Origin: Synechococcus sp. PCC 7502
Lineage (GTDB): Bacteria; Cyanobacteriota; Cyanobacteriia; Pseudanabaenales; Pseudanabaenaceae
Reading direction: 5' to 3'
DNA: 64,000 nucleotides
Assembly: GCF_000317085.1 (NCBI RefSeq)
Contig: NC_019702.1
Span: forward strand, 1,394,394 to 1,458,393
Shown here: positions 1 through 10,035 of the stretch, one piece after another
Layout of the letters: every line of letters begins with the position of its first letter
Numbering within the stretch: position 1 is the stretch's first letter
Made by a program: the position numbers and the translations under genes
The notes under the pieces: model-generated
Database searches by the model: none
The model's input: only the letters and a program-made list of their open reading frames with translations
Told to the model about the DNA's origin: nothing

Positions 1-22
1 TTGAGTTTGCTAAATTAAAGTT

Positions 23-1405
23 ATGTCCTTACCCATTGTTGCTGTTGTTGGTCGCCCGAACGTGGGTAAGTCTGCTTTAGTGAATCGCCTGACTGGGGAA
101 AATTATGCCATTGTTTATGATCAGCCAGGTATAACTCGCGATCGCACCTATCGACCAGCTTTTTGGAATGGACATGATTTTACCATTGTTGATACGGGCG
201 GTTTAGTTTTTGCCGATGATACGGAATTTTTACCGATGATCCGTCAACAGGCTTTTGTGGCGATCGAGCAGTCCTGTGCTGTGATTTTTGTGGTTGATGG
301 CATGACAGGCATTACTGCCGCCGATTGGCAAATTGCCCAGTGGCTAAGGGAGCAGTCTGTCCCAGTGGTATTAGCAGTCAACAAGTGCGAATCCATGAAT
401 TTGGGCATGGCGCAGGCAGCAGAATTCTGGCAGTTAGGACTAGGTGAGCCGATCGCTTTGTCTTCTTTGCATGGTAATGGTACGGGGGAATTATTAGATG
501 CCCTAGTGCAGCACTTACCTGATCCAGATACGGTTGAGCCAGAGAGCGATGAAATTAAAGTGGCAATTATTGGTCGCCCCAATGTCGGTAAATCCAGCTT
601 ACTAAATGCCTTTACGGGTGAAGAACGCTGTATTGTTAGCCCGATTGCGGGAACTACCCGTGATGCGATCGATATGATAGTCTCTCGCACTGTAAATGGA
701 GAAGAGCGCAATTACCGTCTAATTGATACCGCAGGAATTAGGCGCAAACGTGGGGTAGAATACGGGGCTGAATTTTTTAGCATTAATCGAGCTTTTAAGG
801 CGATCAGCAGATCGGATGTGGTGCTTTTAGTAATTGATGCGATCGATGGGGTTACAGATCAAGATCAAAAACTGGCAGGCAGAATTAACGATGAAGGTAA
901 AGCCTGTGTGCTAGTAATTAACAAGTGGGATGCGGTAGAAAAGGATTCCTATACCATCTATGACTACACGGAACAGGTACAATCTCGGATGATGTTTGTG
1001 GACTATGCTCCAGTGATATTTGTCAGTGCTTTGACTGGGCAAAGGGTTCCTAAAATCTTGGATCAAGTTGATATTGTGGCAGAGCAGCATCGGCGCAGAG
1101 TTCCTACGGCAGTTTTAAATGAAGTTTTAACTGAGGCTGTTTCTTGGCATTCTCCTCCCACTACTCGTCAAGGGAAACAAGGTAGAATCTACTATGGTAC
1201 CCAAGTTTCAGCTTCCCCACCTGCAATTATTCTCTTTTGCAATGATCCAAAGCGATTTAATGATAGCTATCGTCGTTATGTGGAGAATCAATTTCGCACT
1301 TCCTTAGGGTTTACAGGTACCCCGTTGCGATTAATTTGGCGTGGCAAGAAAGAAAGAGAAATGGAGCGAACTGCTAATCGTGCCACTAAGGTAAAGCTCT
1401 CTTAA
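23..1405 (+). CDS. der: Ribosome-associated GTPase Der (EngA)
   Basis: Double GTPase needed for maturation of the 50S ribosomal subunit. Two G domains lie in tandem: the first P-loop GRPNVGKS is at residues 10-17 and a second GRPNVGKSS lies near residue 185. The second domain has a standard NKWD specificity motif, while the first has NKCE. A basic KH-like domain fills the last 110 residues. The length of 460 residues is normal for the family. It begins 22 bases into the window, so its promoter is not visible. The family assignment is secure from the duplicated G domains alone. Confidence 0.97.
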   Translation: MSLPIVAVVGRPNVGKSALVNRLTGENYAIVYDQPGITRDRTYRPAFWNGHDFTIVDTGGLVFADDTEFLPMIRQQAFVAIEQSCAVIFVVDGMTGITAADWQIAQWLREQSVPVVLAVNKCESMNLGMAQAAEFWQLGLGEPIALSSLHGNGTGELLDALVQHLPDPDTVEPESDEIKVAIIGRPNVGKSSLLNAFTGEERCIVSPIAGTTRDAIDMIVSRTVNGEERNYRLIDTAGIRRKRGVEYGAEFFSINRAFKAISRSDVVLLVIDAIDGVTDQDQKLAGRINDEGKACVLVINKWDAVEKDSYTIYDYTEQVQSRMMFVDYAPVIFVSALTGQRVPKILDQVDIVAEQHRRRVPTAVLNEVLTEAVSWHSPPTTRQGKQGRIYYGTQVSASPPAIILFCNDPKRFNDSYRRYVENQFRTSLGFTGTPLRLIWRGKKEREMERTANRATKVKLS

Positions 1406-1500
1406 AACAGTGTGTAAGGCTCGGTTCTCATCCAAGTGGATTTTGATCTCGTATAAAATAATATATCGTCACTATATCTAGTAAGTAAGAGTTAAACATT

Positions 1501-1935
1501 ATGGCTATTTCAAGAGATCAAACAAAGGATCAAAACTTTGCTGTTACCAAAACTGAAGAAGAATGGAAGTCAATTTTGACCCCAGAGGAATTTCATGTGC
1601 TGCGTAAGCATGGTACGGAGAGGGCAGGTACAAGTCCATTGGATAAGGTTTATGATCCTGGAACTTACGTTTGTAAGGGTTGTGGGACTCCTTTATTTAC
1701 CTCTGATACCAAGTTTAATAGTGGTACGGGCTGGCCCAGTTTCTATGATCCCCTTGAAAATAGCGTGGAAACCACTACGGATCGGAGCTTTTTCATGACC
1801 AGAGTGGAAGTGCATTGCCGTAACTGTGGTGGACATTTAGGACATGTATTTAACGACGGTCCTGCACCTACGGGGCAACGCTACTGTATGAATGGGGTTT
1901 CTTTAAAGTTTGTGCCTGATGCTGAGGCAAGTTAA
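1501..1935 (+). CDS. msrB: Peptide-methionine (R)-S-oxide reductase MsrB
   Basis: Reduces methionine-R-sulfoxide in oxidised proteins, a repair step important in phototrophs. The 144-residue protein has two zinc-binding CxxC pairs (C58/C61 and C106/C109), the conserved GTGWPSF and GGHLGHVF segments, and the catalytic cysteine C129 in RYCMNG. Its stop overlaps the end of the convergent DUF1003 gene by four bases. The gap to der is 95 bases and contains an AT-rich TATAAAAT stretch that could serve as a -10 element. Confidence 0.96.
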   Translation: MAISRDQTKDQNFAVTKTEEEWKSILTPEEFHVLRKHGTERAGTSPLDKVYDPGTYVCKGCGTPLFTSDTKFNSGTGWPSFYDPLENSVETTTDRSFFMTRVEVHCRNCGGHLGHVFNDGPAPTGQRYCMNGVSLKFVPDAEAS

Positions 1936-2411
1936 TTATCTTCTTGGGGTTGGGGATGGTTGGCGTTGATTTCACGGGAAAGCATAGTTTCTAGGCGTTG
2001 AATTGTCTCATTTTGCATGGTCAGCATACGGTTGAGTTCAGCAATTTCTCGATCTTTTAAGCTATCAATTTTTTGATGTAGAGATTCTATTTCCATTTCT
2101 GCCTTAGTATCAATATCCAAGTCTTGTTTTGCTTTAAGGCGATCAATTTCAGACTGGCGATTTTGGCTCATTAAAATAAATGGCGTGGCGTATGCAGCTT
2201 GAAAACTTAAAGCCAAGTTCAAGAGAATAAAAGGATATTCATCCCAATGTTTAATCCAGCCCACAACATTCAAGACTATCCATAGACCCAGCAGAAAGCT
2301 TTGAATCAGAATAAATCGCCATGAACCAACCGTAGCTGTCACAATATCAGCGATGCGCTCTCCGCTAAGTGACTTAGATGATCGAGTATGGGGCGACTTA
2401 CTTGATTTCAT
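1932..2411 (-). CDS. DUF1003 family membrane protein
   Basis: Small membrane protein of the DUF1003 family, whose function is unknown. The 159-residue product has a basic N-terminus, a signature region reading IADIVTATVGSWRFI, two predicted transmembrane helices at roughly residues 33-55 and 63-82, and a long charged C-terminal region (residues 85-150) that looks like a coiled coil. It is convergent with msrB and divergent from the DUF2237 gene. Family membership rests on the conserved FILIQS...WI..N helix pattern. Confidence 0.85.
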   Translation of the reverse strand: MKSSKSPHTRSSKSLSGERIADIVTATVGSWRFILIQSFLLGLWIVLNVVGWIKHWDEYPFILLNLALSFQAAYATPFILMSQNRQSEIDRLKAKQDLDIDTKAEMEIESLHQKIDSLKDREIAELNRMLTMQNETIQRLETMLSREINANHPQPQEDN

Positions 2412-2491
2412 TATTTATGGGCAGATTCACTAAATCAAGGCTTGAGTGTTATACCATAGTGACACAATTCCCCAGTTAGTCATTTATCCCT

Positions 2492-2860
2492 ATGCCACAG
2501 GTTGAATCACAGTTAAAAAATGTATTAGGTGAGCCTTTACAGATTTGTTGTACTGCACCGATGACGGGCTTTTATCGAAATGGGAAATGTGAAACGGGGG
2601 CACAGGATCGAGGAGTGCATGTGGTTTGTGCGGAAGTTACCAGTGAGTTTCTTGCTTTCACTAAGTCTAGGGGCAATGATTTAAGTACCCCGACTTTTAG
2701 TTTCCCCGGTTTGAAGCCCGGCGATCGCTGGTGTTTATGTGTATCTCGTTGGCAAGAGGCTTTAGAGGCTGGCGTGGCTCCCCCAATTATTTTAGCGGCT
2801 ACCCATGAAGCTACCTTAAAGTCAGTAAGTTTAGAAGTGCTGAAAGAATATGCCATTTGA
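2492..2860 (+). CDS. DUF2237 family protein
   Basis: Conserved 122-residue protein of the DUF2237 family with no established function. Visible hallmarks are the N-terminal NVLGEPLQICC, then TGFYRNGKC, and a central SFPGLKPGDRWCLC segment followed by RWQEAL. Four of its cysteines sit in these conserved blocks, which may mean metal or redox chemistry, though this is inference. Its 3' end overlaps the start of the following thioesterase gene by 11 bases, so the two are probably co-transcribed and translationally coupled. Confidence 0.85.
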   Translation: MPQVESQLKNVLGEPLQICCTAPMTGFYRNGKCETGAQDRGVHVVCAEVTSEFLAFTKSRGNDLSTPTFSFPGLKPGDRWCLCVSRWQEALEAGVAPPIILAATHEATLKSVSLEVLKEYAI

Positions 2861-3266
2861 TTATGAACAGCCTTACCATCGCACAGTTCACTTCCAAGAT
2901 ACAGATGCGGCGGGAGTGGTTTTTTTTGCCAATATTTTAACGATCTGCCATGAGGCATACGAGTATTCATTACAGCTACAGGGGATTAATCTCAAGCTGT
3001 TTTTTAGTAATTCGGGAGATTATGCTGTTCCGATTGTGCGGGCTGAGGTGGATTTCTTTAAACCCATATTCTGTGGAGATCGCCTGCTAGTCGAGCTTAA
3101 ACCCCAACAAATAGATAGTTATAGTTTTACAATTAGCTATAAAGTTACTAATGAGGACGCCAAGGTATTAAGTACTGCCCAAACTAAGCATGTATGTATT
3201 AGTACTAGTGATCGCACTAGGCTAGAAATTCCCGAAGAACTACAACAATGGATTAACGGATTATGA
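2850..3266 (+). CDS. Hotdog thioesterase, probable DHNA-CoA hydrolase
   Basis: Hotdog-fold acyl-CoA thioesterase of the 4-hydroxybenzoyl-CoA type. In cyanobacteria this group includes 1,4-dihydroxy-2-naphthoyl-CoA hydrolase of phylloquinone synthesis. The key motif QDTDAAGVVFFAN near residues 16-28 contains the catalytic aspartate, and ICHEAYEYSL follows as in the cyanobacterial family. The length of 138 residues is typical. The ATG lies inside the end of the DUF2237 gene, implying coupling. Substrate assignment is by family resemblance, so another acyl-CoA substrate remains possible. Confidence 0.82.
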   Translation: MPFDYEQPYHRTVHFQDTDAAGVVFFANILTICHEAYEYSLQLQGINLKLFFSNSGDYAVPIVRAEVDFFKPIFCGDRLLVELKPQQIDSYSFTISYKVTNEDAKVLSTAQTKHVCISTSDRTRLEIPEELQQWINGL

Positions 3267-3465
3267 ACCTGAAGGCAGTTATACCTTAACAGAGAAGGGA
3301 AAAGAGTTAACATTCAAGCACTACCTATTTACCCACTCTTTTTTATAGCCCAGCCCATTAATACTACAAAAATCTTTTAACAACTTTGTAACATTATTCC
3401 CAGTTCAATCAAGATTAGGACAAACTGGATTATATAGTCAGAGAGGAGCTACACCAATCAAGCCT

Positions 3466-4176
3466 ATGTATCTTCTAAAATCTACTTGCATTCTCGGCAT
3501 AATTGCGATCGCTCCCTCTATAAGTAATGGAGTTACTGGAATTGCTCGACTTCACCCTATTACCACTATTACTATTAGTCAAACTTCTAATCAGCTTAAT
3601 CAAGAGTATATTCTTAAAGGCACTGAGTTAACTGATCGAGGTAAATATTTTGATGCCATTCTTGAGTACACTAAAGCGATTGATCAAGACCCTCAGAATC
3701 CTCTGCTTTACTATGATCGAGGTGTTGCCTTATCCCATCTCCACAAATACGAAGCGGCGATCGCTGATTATACCCAAGCCATTAAATTAAAATCTAACTT
3801 TGTAGAAGCATATAAAAATCGAGGTTTGGTTTATGCCCAGTCCCAATCCTATCAAGAACTGAAACAGGCAGTTATAGACTATGATCAAGCCATTAAACTA
3901 GCTCCCCAAGATGCCACCAGCTATTTAGGCAAAGGTTTGGCTTTGTTTCGCCAAGGGAAAAATGACGCAGCTATCATGGCAGTTACGCAAGCTAATGAAA
4001 TTAATCCGGAATTAGCGATCGCTTATTTTTTAAGAGCAAGTATTTATATCGAACTTGGGAACAGGGAATTAGCTTTAAGTAATTATCAAAAAGCCGCTAC
4101 TCTCTATGAACAACAAGGTAATCAATCAGGTTATGACAAGAGTTTAGAGGCGATCGCTGAACTTGATTTGAAATAG
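3466..4176 (+). CDS. Secreted TPR-repeat protein
   Basis: The 236-residue protein starts with a hydrophobic signal-like segment (residues 1-22) followed by several tetratricopeptide repeats between about residues 47 and 215, with the usual alternating A/Y/G pattern such as YYDRGVALSHLHKYEAAIADYTQAI. TPR proteins act as protein-protein scaffolds, and the signal suggests periplasmic or membrane-side location. A GGAG purine stretch lies about 15 bases before the ATG, further than ideal for ribosome binding. It is followed by a toxin-gene remnant on the other strand. The partner is unknown. Confidence 0.8.
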   Translation: MYLLKSTCILGIIAIAPSISNGVTGIARLHPITTITISQTSNQLNQEYILKGTELTDRGKYFDAILEYTKAIDQDPQNPLLYYDRGVALSHLHKYEAAIADYTQAIKLKSNFVEAYKNRGLVYAQSQSYQELKQAVIDYDQAIKLAPQDATSYLGKGLALFRQGKNDAAIMAVTQANEINPELAIAYFLRASIYIELGNRELALSNYQKAATLYEQQGNQSGYDKSLEAIAELDLK

Positions 4177-4181
4177 AAGTC

Positions 4182-4278
4182 ATAATAGTTTCAATCTTGA
4201 TGTGTGAAATATTCTGAAAATCTTTAGGATTGTGGGTTACTAAAGTTAGCTGATAGTCTAGGGCTGTGGCTGCTATCC
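4182..4278 (-). pseudogene. Remnant of a VapC-type PIN toxin (C-terminal piece)
   Basis: Reading the minus strand gives an uninterrupted peptide beginning IAATALDYQLTLVTHNPKDF and ending near IKIETIM. This matches the C-terminal third of VapC PIN-domain ribonucleases, including the AATA, LVT.N and DF blocks. No upstream part of the gene and no antitoxin can be found, so this is a decayed fragment of a toxin-antitoxin locus. The reading frame runs on into the 3' end of the TPR gene before reaching a stop. Confidence 0.55.
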
Positions 4279-4584
4279 ATTAGACTTAATTGGAAATAGC
4301 AAAAGACCTGATATATAGGGGTTTCAGAGATCGGCAAAAACAAGCGTGAAATACTCTCAGTCCTAGGAGTGAATGAGTAACCGCTCAAGAACTAGGATTG
4401 TAACAACGTGGGAAGTTATCCTTAGTAAAAAAGCCCAATACGAATAAGTTTTAATAACTTGTAAAAAAAATTTTAGGTACCAGAATAAAGGTATTAAAAA
4501 TGTGGCAATAGGTACTGTATATTTTGCGATCGCCACTAAGCTATAGAATTAGCGTAAATTGATCACACCATACCTCCTCTCAAT
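4279..4584. other. Intergenic region upstream of carB
   Basis: About 300 bases with no convincing gene. A 25-codon reading frame at 4373-4447 (plus strand) is preceded by AGGAG but is too short to call. AT-rich sequence near 4510-4550 with one GCGATCGC site probably holds the carB promoter. I see no clear PyrR-type or arginine-type leader, and no riboswitch that I recognise. Confidence 0.4.
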
Positions 4585-7500
4585 ATGCCAAGACGTAACG
4601 ACATTCACAAAATTTTACTGATTGGGGCAGGTCCCATTGTCATTGGGCAAGCCTGTGAGTTCGACTATTCAGGGACTCAAGCCTGTAAAGCATTACGAGA
4701 TGAGGGCTACTATGTCATTCTGGTCAACTCCAATCCCGCCACGATCATGACTGATCCAGTTACTGCTGATCGCACCTATATTGAGCCTATAACTCCAGAG
4801 ATTGTGGCACAGATCATTGAAAAAGAGCGTCCTGATGCCCTATTACCAACTATGGGGGGACAAACAGCCCTAAATACAGCAGTGGCTCTGGCTAAAAATG
4901 GCACCTTAGAAAAATATGGGGTCGAATTAATTGGGGCAAAATTACCTGCGATCGAAATGGCAGAGGATCGTAAGCTGTTTAAAGAGGCAATGGCACGGGT
5001 CGGAGTTGCGGTTTGTCCTTCGGGTTTAGGTCACACAATGGCAGAAGCTAGGGAAATTGCCGCAGAGATCGGGACTTATCCCCTAATTATCCGTCCAGCC
5101 TTTACCATGGGTGGTACAGGTGGTGGGATTGCCTATAACCAAGAAGAATTTGAAATGATTGCTGCCTCTGGGCTAGAAGCCAGTCCCAATTCCCAAATTT
5201 TAATTGAGAAGTCTCTGATTGGTTGGAAGGAATACGAGCTAGAGGTAATGCGGGACTTGGCGGATAATGTTGTAATTATTTGCAGCATTGAGAATATAGA
5301 TGCGATGGGCATACATACAGGGGATTCTATTACCGTAGCACCTGCCCAAACCTTGACGGATAAGGAGTATCAGCGTTTAAGGGACTACTCTATTAAAATT
5401 ATTCGGGAAATTGGCGTAGAGACAGGCGGCTCAAATATTCAGTTTGCGATTAATCCCGTCAATGGTGAAGTGGTGGTAATTGAAATGAATCCCCGCGTAT
5501 CTCGTAGTTCTGCCCTTGCCTCTAAAGCTACAGGGTTCCCGATCGCCAAGTTTGCGGCGAAGTTAGCTGTAGGCTATACCCTAGATGAAATTCCCAATGA
5601 TATTACCAAGAAAACCCCTGCAAGCTTTGAGCCGACCATAGATTATGTGGTCACGAAAATTCCGCGCTTTGCCTTTGAAAAATTCCCCGGTTCCCAAGCT
5701 GTCCTAACTACCCAAATGAAGTCCGTGGGTGAAGCGATGGCAATCGGGCGCACTTTCCAAGAATCCTTCCAAAAGGCATTAAGATCATTGGAAACAGGTA
5801 GATTTGGCTTTGGTGGTGACAAGGATGAAGTGATTCCTACCCTAGAACAGATTAAAACCAGTTTGAGAACTCCTAATCCTGATCGGATTTTCTCAGTTAG
5901 ACATGGATTCCTTTCGGGCTTATCCGTGGGAGCGATCGCTACTTTGACGCATATTGATCCTTGGTTCTTACAGAAATTACGGGAATTAACGGATATAGAG
6001 TTAGCTCTTAAGGATCGCAGTTTAAGTGATATTCCTGTGGAAGAACTCACTGAAGTGAAAAGGATGGGATTTAGCGATCGCCAAATTGCCTATCTTACCC
6101 ACTCCACTGAAGATGAAGTGAGAACTTATCGTAAATCCCTCGGCATTATTCCCTCCTATAAAACCGTTGATACCTGTGCGGCAGAATTTGAGGCTCTGAC
6201 ACCTTACCACTATTCTACCTATGAAGAAGAGTCGGAAGTTTTGCCCTCTGAGAAACGCAAAGTAATGATTCTGGGGGGAGGACCTAACCGCATTGGACAG
6301 GGGATTGAGTTTGATTACTGTTGCTGTCATGCTAGTTATTCCCTCAGGGCGGCAGGATTTGAAACGATTATGGTTAACTCTAACCCTGAGACTGTCTCTA
6401 CTGATTACGATACAAGCGATCGCCTGTATTTTGAACCCCTAACCCGTGAGGATGTATTAAATATTATTGAAGCAGAACAGCCCGAAGGTATAATCATTCA
6501 ATTTGGTGGGCAGACTCCCTTAAAGTTATCGGTTTCTTTGCAAAAATACCTAAATGAGCATCAAGATACCCTGAAAACCAAGATTTGGGGAACATCACCT
6601 GACTCCATTGATACAGCTGAGGATCGGGAAAGATTTGAAGCAATATGTCAAGAATTAGGAATTAAGCAACCTAATAACGGGCTAGCTCGTTCCTATGCCG
6701 AAGCTTTAGAAGTGGCACAAAGAGTCGGCTATCCCGTGGTAGTTCGTCCCAGTTACGTTTTGGGTGGTCGAGGTATGGAGGTGGTTTACTCCGATGCGGC
6801 ACTGGAAGAGTATATGCACAAAGCGATTCTGATTGAACCAGAACATCCAATTCTCATCGATCAATTCCTAGAGGGAGCAATTGAAGTTGATGTTGATGCG
6901 ATCTCCGATCCCACTGGACAGGTGGTAATTGGTGGCATCATGGAACATATTGAAGAAGCGGGTATCCATTCGGGAGATTCTGCCTGTGCTATTCCTACAT
7001 TCTCGCTTTCAGAAGACGTGTTGACAACAATTCGAGAATGGACAGTAAAACTGGCAAAGAGTTTGAAAGTAGTAGGTTTAATGAATATTCAGTTTGCCGT
7101 GCAAGTAAATCCCAACAATCCAAAGCAAGAACAGGTATTTATCCTTGAAGCTAATCCCCGTGCCTCGCGCACTGTTCCCTACGTTAGTAAAGCCACGGGA
7201 GTTCCTTTAGTTTCCTATGCTTCCCAGATTATGTCGGGTAAAACTTTAGATGAGTTGCGCTTTACAAAGGAAGTAATTCCCACCCATATTTCCATCAAAG
7301 AAGCAGTCTTACCTTTTGCTAAATTTGCAGGTACAGATATTATTCTGGGACCAGAAATGCGCTCCACGGGTGAAGTCATGGGCATTGATACGGAATTTGG
7401 TAAGGCATTTGCTAAAGCTCAGATTGCCGCAGGGGAGAGGGTACCTCTGGCTGGGACTGTATTTATTTCCGTTAATGATCGGGATAAGGCTGGGGTAACT

Positions 7501-7842
7501 GCTGTTGCCGAAGGCTTTATAGAATTAGGATTTAAGATTATTGCTACCGAAGGCACCCATAAAATCCTGTTACGTAAGGGCATTGACAGTGAACTAGTCC
7601 TCAAAGTCCACGAAGGGCGACCTAACATTAGTGATGTGATTAAAAATTCCCAAGTTCAGATTATTATTAACTCCCCCAGTGGCGAAGATGCTAGTTTAGA
7701 TGGCAAATTAATCCGTAGAAGTGCTTTAAGTTATAAAATTCCAGTGATTACGACCCTAGCTGGGGCAAAGGCAGCGATCGCCGCAATTCGATCTTTACAA
7801 ACCCAACCTTTGCAGGTGCAAGCCCTTCAGGATTATGCCTAA
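4585..7842 (+). CDS. carB: Carbamoyl-phosphate synthase large subunit
   Basis: Makes carbamoyl phosphate from glutamine-derived ammonia, bicarbonate and two ATP, feeding arginine and pyrimidine synthesis. The product of 1085 residues is full length. Two homologous ATP-grasp halves are visible: the N-terminal half begins [22 protein letters not shown], and the second begins near residue 555 with [20 protein letters not shown]. The last 150 residues form the allosteric MGS-like domain. The small subunit gene carA is not adjacent, which is common in cyanobacteria. Confidence 0.98.
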   Translation: MPRRNDIHKILLIGAGPIVIGQACEFDYSGTQACKALRDEGYYVILVNSNPATIMTDPVTADRTYIEPITPEIVAQIIEKERPDALLPTMGGQTALNTAVALAKNGTLEKYGVELIGAKLPAIEMAEDRKLFKEAMARVGVAVCPSGLGHTMAEAREIAAEIGTYPLIIRPAFTMGGTGGGIAYNQEEFEMIAASGLEASPNSQILIEKSLIGWKEYELEVMRDLADNVVIICSIENIDAMGIHTGDSITVAPAQTLTDKEYQRLRDYSIKIIREIGVETGGSNIQFAINPVNGEVVVIEMNPRVSRSSALASKATGFPIAKFAAKLAVGYTLDEIPNDITKKTPASFEPTIDYVVTKIPRFAFEKFPGSQAVLTTQMKSVGEAMAIGRTFQESFQKALRSLETGRFGFGGDKDEVIPTLEQIKTSLRTPNPDRIFSVRHGFLSGLSVGAIATLTHIDPWFLQKLRELTDIELALKDRSLSDIPVEELTEVKRMGFSDRQIAYLTHSTEDEVRTYRKSLGIIPSYKTVDTCAAEFEALTPYHYSTYEEESEVLPSEKRKVMILGGGPNRIGQGIEFDYCCCHASYSLRAAGFETIMVNSNPETVSTDYDTSDRLYFEPLTREDVLNIIEAEQPEGIIIQFGGQTPLKLSVSLQKYLNEHQDTLKTKIWGTSPDSIDTAEDRERFEAICQELGIKQPNNGLARSYAEALEVAQRVGYPVVVRPSYVLGGRGMEVVYSDAALEEYMHKAILIEPEHPILIDQFLEGAIEVDVDAISDPTGQVVIGGIMEHIEEAGIHSGDSACAIPTFSLSEDVLTTIREWTVKLAKSLKVVGLMNIQFAVQVNPNNPKQEQVFILEANPRASRTVPYVSKATGVPLVSYASQIMSGKTLDELRFTKEVIPTHISIKEAVLPFAKFAGTDIILGPEMRSTGEVMGIDTEFGKAFAKAQIAAGERVPLAGTVFISVNDRDKAGVTAVAEGFIELGFKIIATEGTHKILLRKGIDSELVLKVHEGRPNISDVIKNSQVQIIINSPSGEDASLDGKLIRRSALSYKIPVITTLAGAKAAIAAIRSLQTQPLQVQALQDYA

Positions 7843-7900
7843 CAAAACTACTCATAATGAGCCATAATCAGCAGTGGGGATTAGGTGAAAATCAAAAATC

Positions 7901-8518
7901 ATGGAATGGCATAAAAGTGATGTCCAAGGACTAGCAGTAATTGATGCTGAACTTGACGGCTATCAACCAGCTCAGTATGAAATTATCCGTCAGGTGATCT
8001 ATGCTACGGCTGACTTTGAGTATAAAGACTTAATTCAGTTTAGCGATCAAGCCATAGAAAAAGGGACGGCAGCGATCGCAGCTAGAACTTCTATAGTTGT
8101 GGATGTGGCATCTGTGCAAATAACGGTTGCGCCAATACTCCAGTCCACCTTTGCCAATGGTGTATATGCCTGTACGGGCGTAATTACTCGACCTCAACGC
8201 TATAAATCTCAAGCAGCTTGGGGGATGGAAACTTTAGCTCAGAGGTATCCTAGCGGCATTTTTGTGGTTGGAGAGTCTCAATCTGCCCTTGAAACCTTAG
8301 TTAATCTGATGACTAGCCAAGTAATTGCTCCATCTTTGGTAATTGCCACACCATCGGAGTTTGTAAATGTGGGGATAGCTAAATCTCAACTCCAGCGATC
8401 GTCAATTCCCTATATTCTTATTAATGGGCAGAAAGGCGGGGCAATGGTGGCTGCTAAAATCCTCAATGCTTTGGTATTACTGGCATGGGAAGTTTACGAT
8501 ATCAAGGATGACTTGTAG
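7901..8518 (+). CDS. cobH: Precorrin-8X methylmutase (CobH/CbiC family)
   Basis: Family member of the enzyme that moves the C-11 methyl group to C-12 to give hydrogenobyrinate or cobyrinate in cobalamin synthesis. The 205-residue length fits. Conserved features include EIIRQVIYATADFE (residues 27-40), DV.SVQ, the GVITRPQ-like loop, and the C-terminal GQKGGAMVAAKILNAL. The position that carries the catalytic histidine in characterised CobH/CbiC enzymes reads Tyr34 here, so activity is not certain. It lies 58 bases after carB and 25 before the permease gene, in the same direction. Confidence 0.82.
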   Translation: MEWHKSDVQGLAVIDAELDGYQPAQYEIIRQVIYATADFEYKDLIQFSDQAIEKGTAAIAARTSIVVDVASVQITVAPILQSTFANGVYACTGVITRPQRYKSQAAWGMETLAQRYPSGIFVVGESQSALETLVNLMTSQVIAPSLVIATPSEFVNVGIAKSQLQRSSIPYILINGQKGGAMVAAKILNALVLLAWEVYDIKDDL

Positions 8519-8543
8519 GTAATTTGCGGATAATTTTTTAGGT

Positions 8544-9365
8544 ATGACGGTTTTAACTGATATTAATACAGCTAGTTCTAATCGGACGGTCTTAGCGATC
8601 GCTCGATACTGGCAACTGTTGAGGGTTTTAATTGAACGTAATCTTAAAGTCCGCTATCGTGGCTCTTTTTTAGGCATATATTGGTCTTTGATTAATCCCT
8701 TGATTAGTACAGGGCTATACACGGCTATTTTTGGTGCTACCTTTGCTTCCTATTATGGCAATTCCATTGTTAACTATGTTTTGGCAGCTTTTACGGGGTT
8801 AATGGTGATGACTTTCTTTTCATCCTCCACATCCCAGGCACTACCCAGTGTGGTTAATAATGGAGCATTACTCAATAAAATTTACCTGCCCGTTAGTATT
8901 TTCCCGGTCTCAATGATAGGCTCTAACGTGTTTCAACTATGTATGGGGACGCTACCCCTGCTGATCATAATCACTGTAATTACCTCTAAAAGTATTGTTA
9001 ATGTGCTGGCACTGTTTGTTCCCTGCCTAGGCTTAGTCTTTGCCTCGATGGGGGTATCATTTTTAGTTAGTGCTTTGTATGTATTTTTTCGAGACTTATC
9101 CTATTTCTATGAATTAGTGATTTTTGTGTTAGGAATTAGCACGCCAATTTTTTATCCCTCCGCAATTGTTCCTAATCAAGTTAAGCCATTTTTACAGTTA
9201 AATCCCCTTGCTCCCATAATTGAGAGTATTCGTCAAATTGCGCTGTCGGGAAATCCTCCTGATTGGCAAATGGCAGCACCTGCGGTTTTAAGTGGTTTAA
9301 TCTGTCTGACTGTAGGATGGACTTGTTTTAGGTCGTGGCGATCGCAGTTTATGGACTTACTTTAA
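8544..9365 (+). CDS. ABC-2 type polysaccharide export permease
   Basis: Integral membrane permease of the ABC-2 family (Wzm/TagG/KpsM group), which exports O-antigen or other cell-surface glycans. The 273-residue protein starts with a cytoplasmic stretch containing the diagnostic LIERNLKVRYRGSFLGIYWS, followed by six hydrophobic segments. No ATPase partner is adjacent in this window, so it must be encoded elsewhere. It is co-directional with the following membrane protein and rodA, consistent with an envelope theme. Confidence 0.9.
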   Translation: MTVLTDINTASSNRTVLAIARYWQLLRVLIERNLKVRYRGSFLGIYWSLINPLISTGLYTAIFGATFASYYGNSIVNYVLAAFTGLMVMTFFSSSTSQALPSVVNNGALLNKIYLPVSIFPVSMIGSNVFQLCMGTLPLLIIITVITSKSIVNVLALFVPCLGLVFASMGVSFLVSALYVFFRDLSYFYELVIFVLGISTPIFYPSAIVPNQVKPFLQLNPLAPIIESIRQIALSGNPPDWQMAAPAVLSGLICLTVGWTCFRSWRSQFMDLL

Positions 9366-9387
9366 GCATGAGGTAATGAATTAAATT

Positions 9388-10002
9388 ATGAGAGTCTATA
9401 CCAAACTTTTTGAGACTTTACCCAAAACTATTTATTTCTGGCTGCCCCTAATCGCTATAGCTGTGAATTATGGCTTGTTTGGTTATCTACTCAGAGTGTT
9501 AATAGTGACTAGCGCAAATCCCATAACCTTAGGACTGCTTTTGGCTTTAGCGATCGGTAATACGTGGGCTTTAACCTTGGGCAATGGTGGATTAGTAGCG
9601 ACAATATTGGCTTTAGGATTGGGTTTTAAGACTGGTGGTGTTAATTTGGGTGGTATAGCGATCGCCTGTGCTGGATGTATGATGTGGTTGGGTTTTTTTC
9701 ACACTGATCAGGAACGTGTATCTGAACAAAAACTCAGCATTGGTGAAATTCTCTCTACAGTAGTGATCGTGATTTGGGCAGTTGTAGGGACTCTAGGAAT
9801 TTATGAGATCATTAGTGGGATTACTGCGGCTGTGGTACTTGGAGCGATCGCTGGCAGTTATAGTGTGATTGGCAATCAAATTAAAGCATCGGGCATTACC
9901 CATATCCAGTCACTCCAATTAATTGGCAACATTGCGGGCATTGGCTTAGCGATCGGGTGGATTTATGCTTGGCTAACCTTTAAAGTATTTATACCTAGTT
10001 AA
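9388..10002 (+). CDS. Hypothetical polytopic membrane protein
   Basis: A 204-residue protein made almost entirely of hydrophobic helices: about six membrane segments, at roughly residues 15-38, 42-62, 65-82, 84-102, 122-165 and 178-200. I do not recognise a catalytic motif or named family. It lies between an exporter permease and rodA with short gaps on both sides (22 and 33 bases), so a role in the envelope is plausible by context only. Confidence 0.65.
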   Translation: MRVYTKLFETLPKTIYFWLPLIAIAVNYGLFGYLLRVLIVTSANPITLGLLLALAIGNTWALTLGNGGLVATILALGLGFKTGGVNLGGIAIACAGCMMWLGFFHTDQERVSEQKLSIGEILSTVVIVIWAVVGTLGIYEIISGITAAVVLGAIAGSYSVIGNQIKASGITHIQSLQLIGNIAGIGLAIGWIYAWLTFKVFIPS

Positions 10003-10035
10003 TTTCTAGTTGATGTTAAGTAAAAGCAGATACCT

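Noticed and set aside
244-711. 155-codon minus-strand frame
   Set aside because: Antisense to der with no domain. A reading-frame shadow.
4373-4447. 25-codon frame before carB with an AGGAG
   Set aside because: Too short and no conserved feature. Possibly the tail of a lost insertion element.
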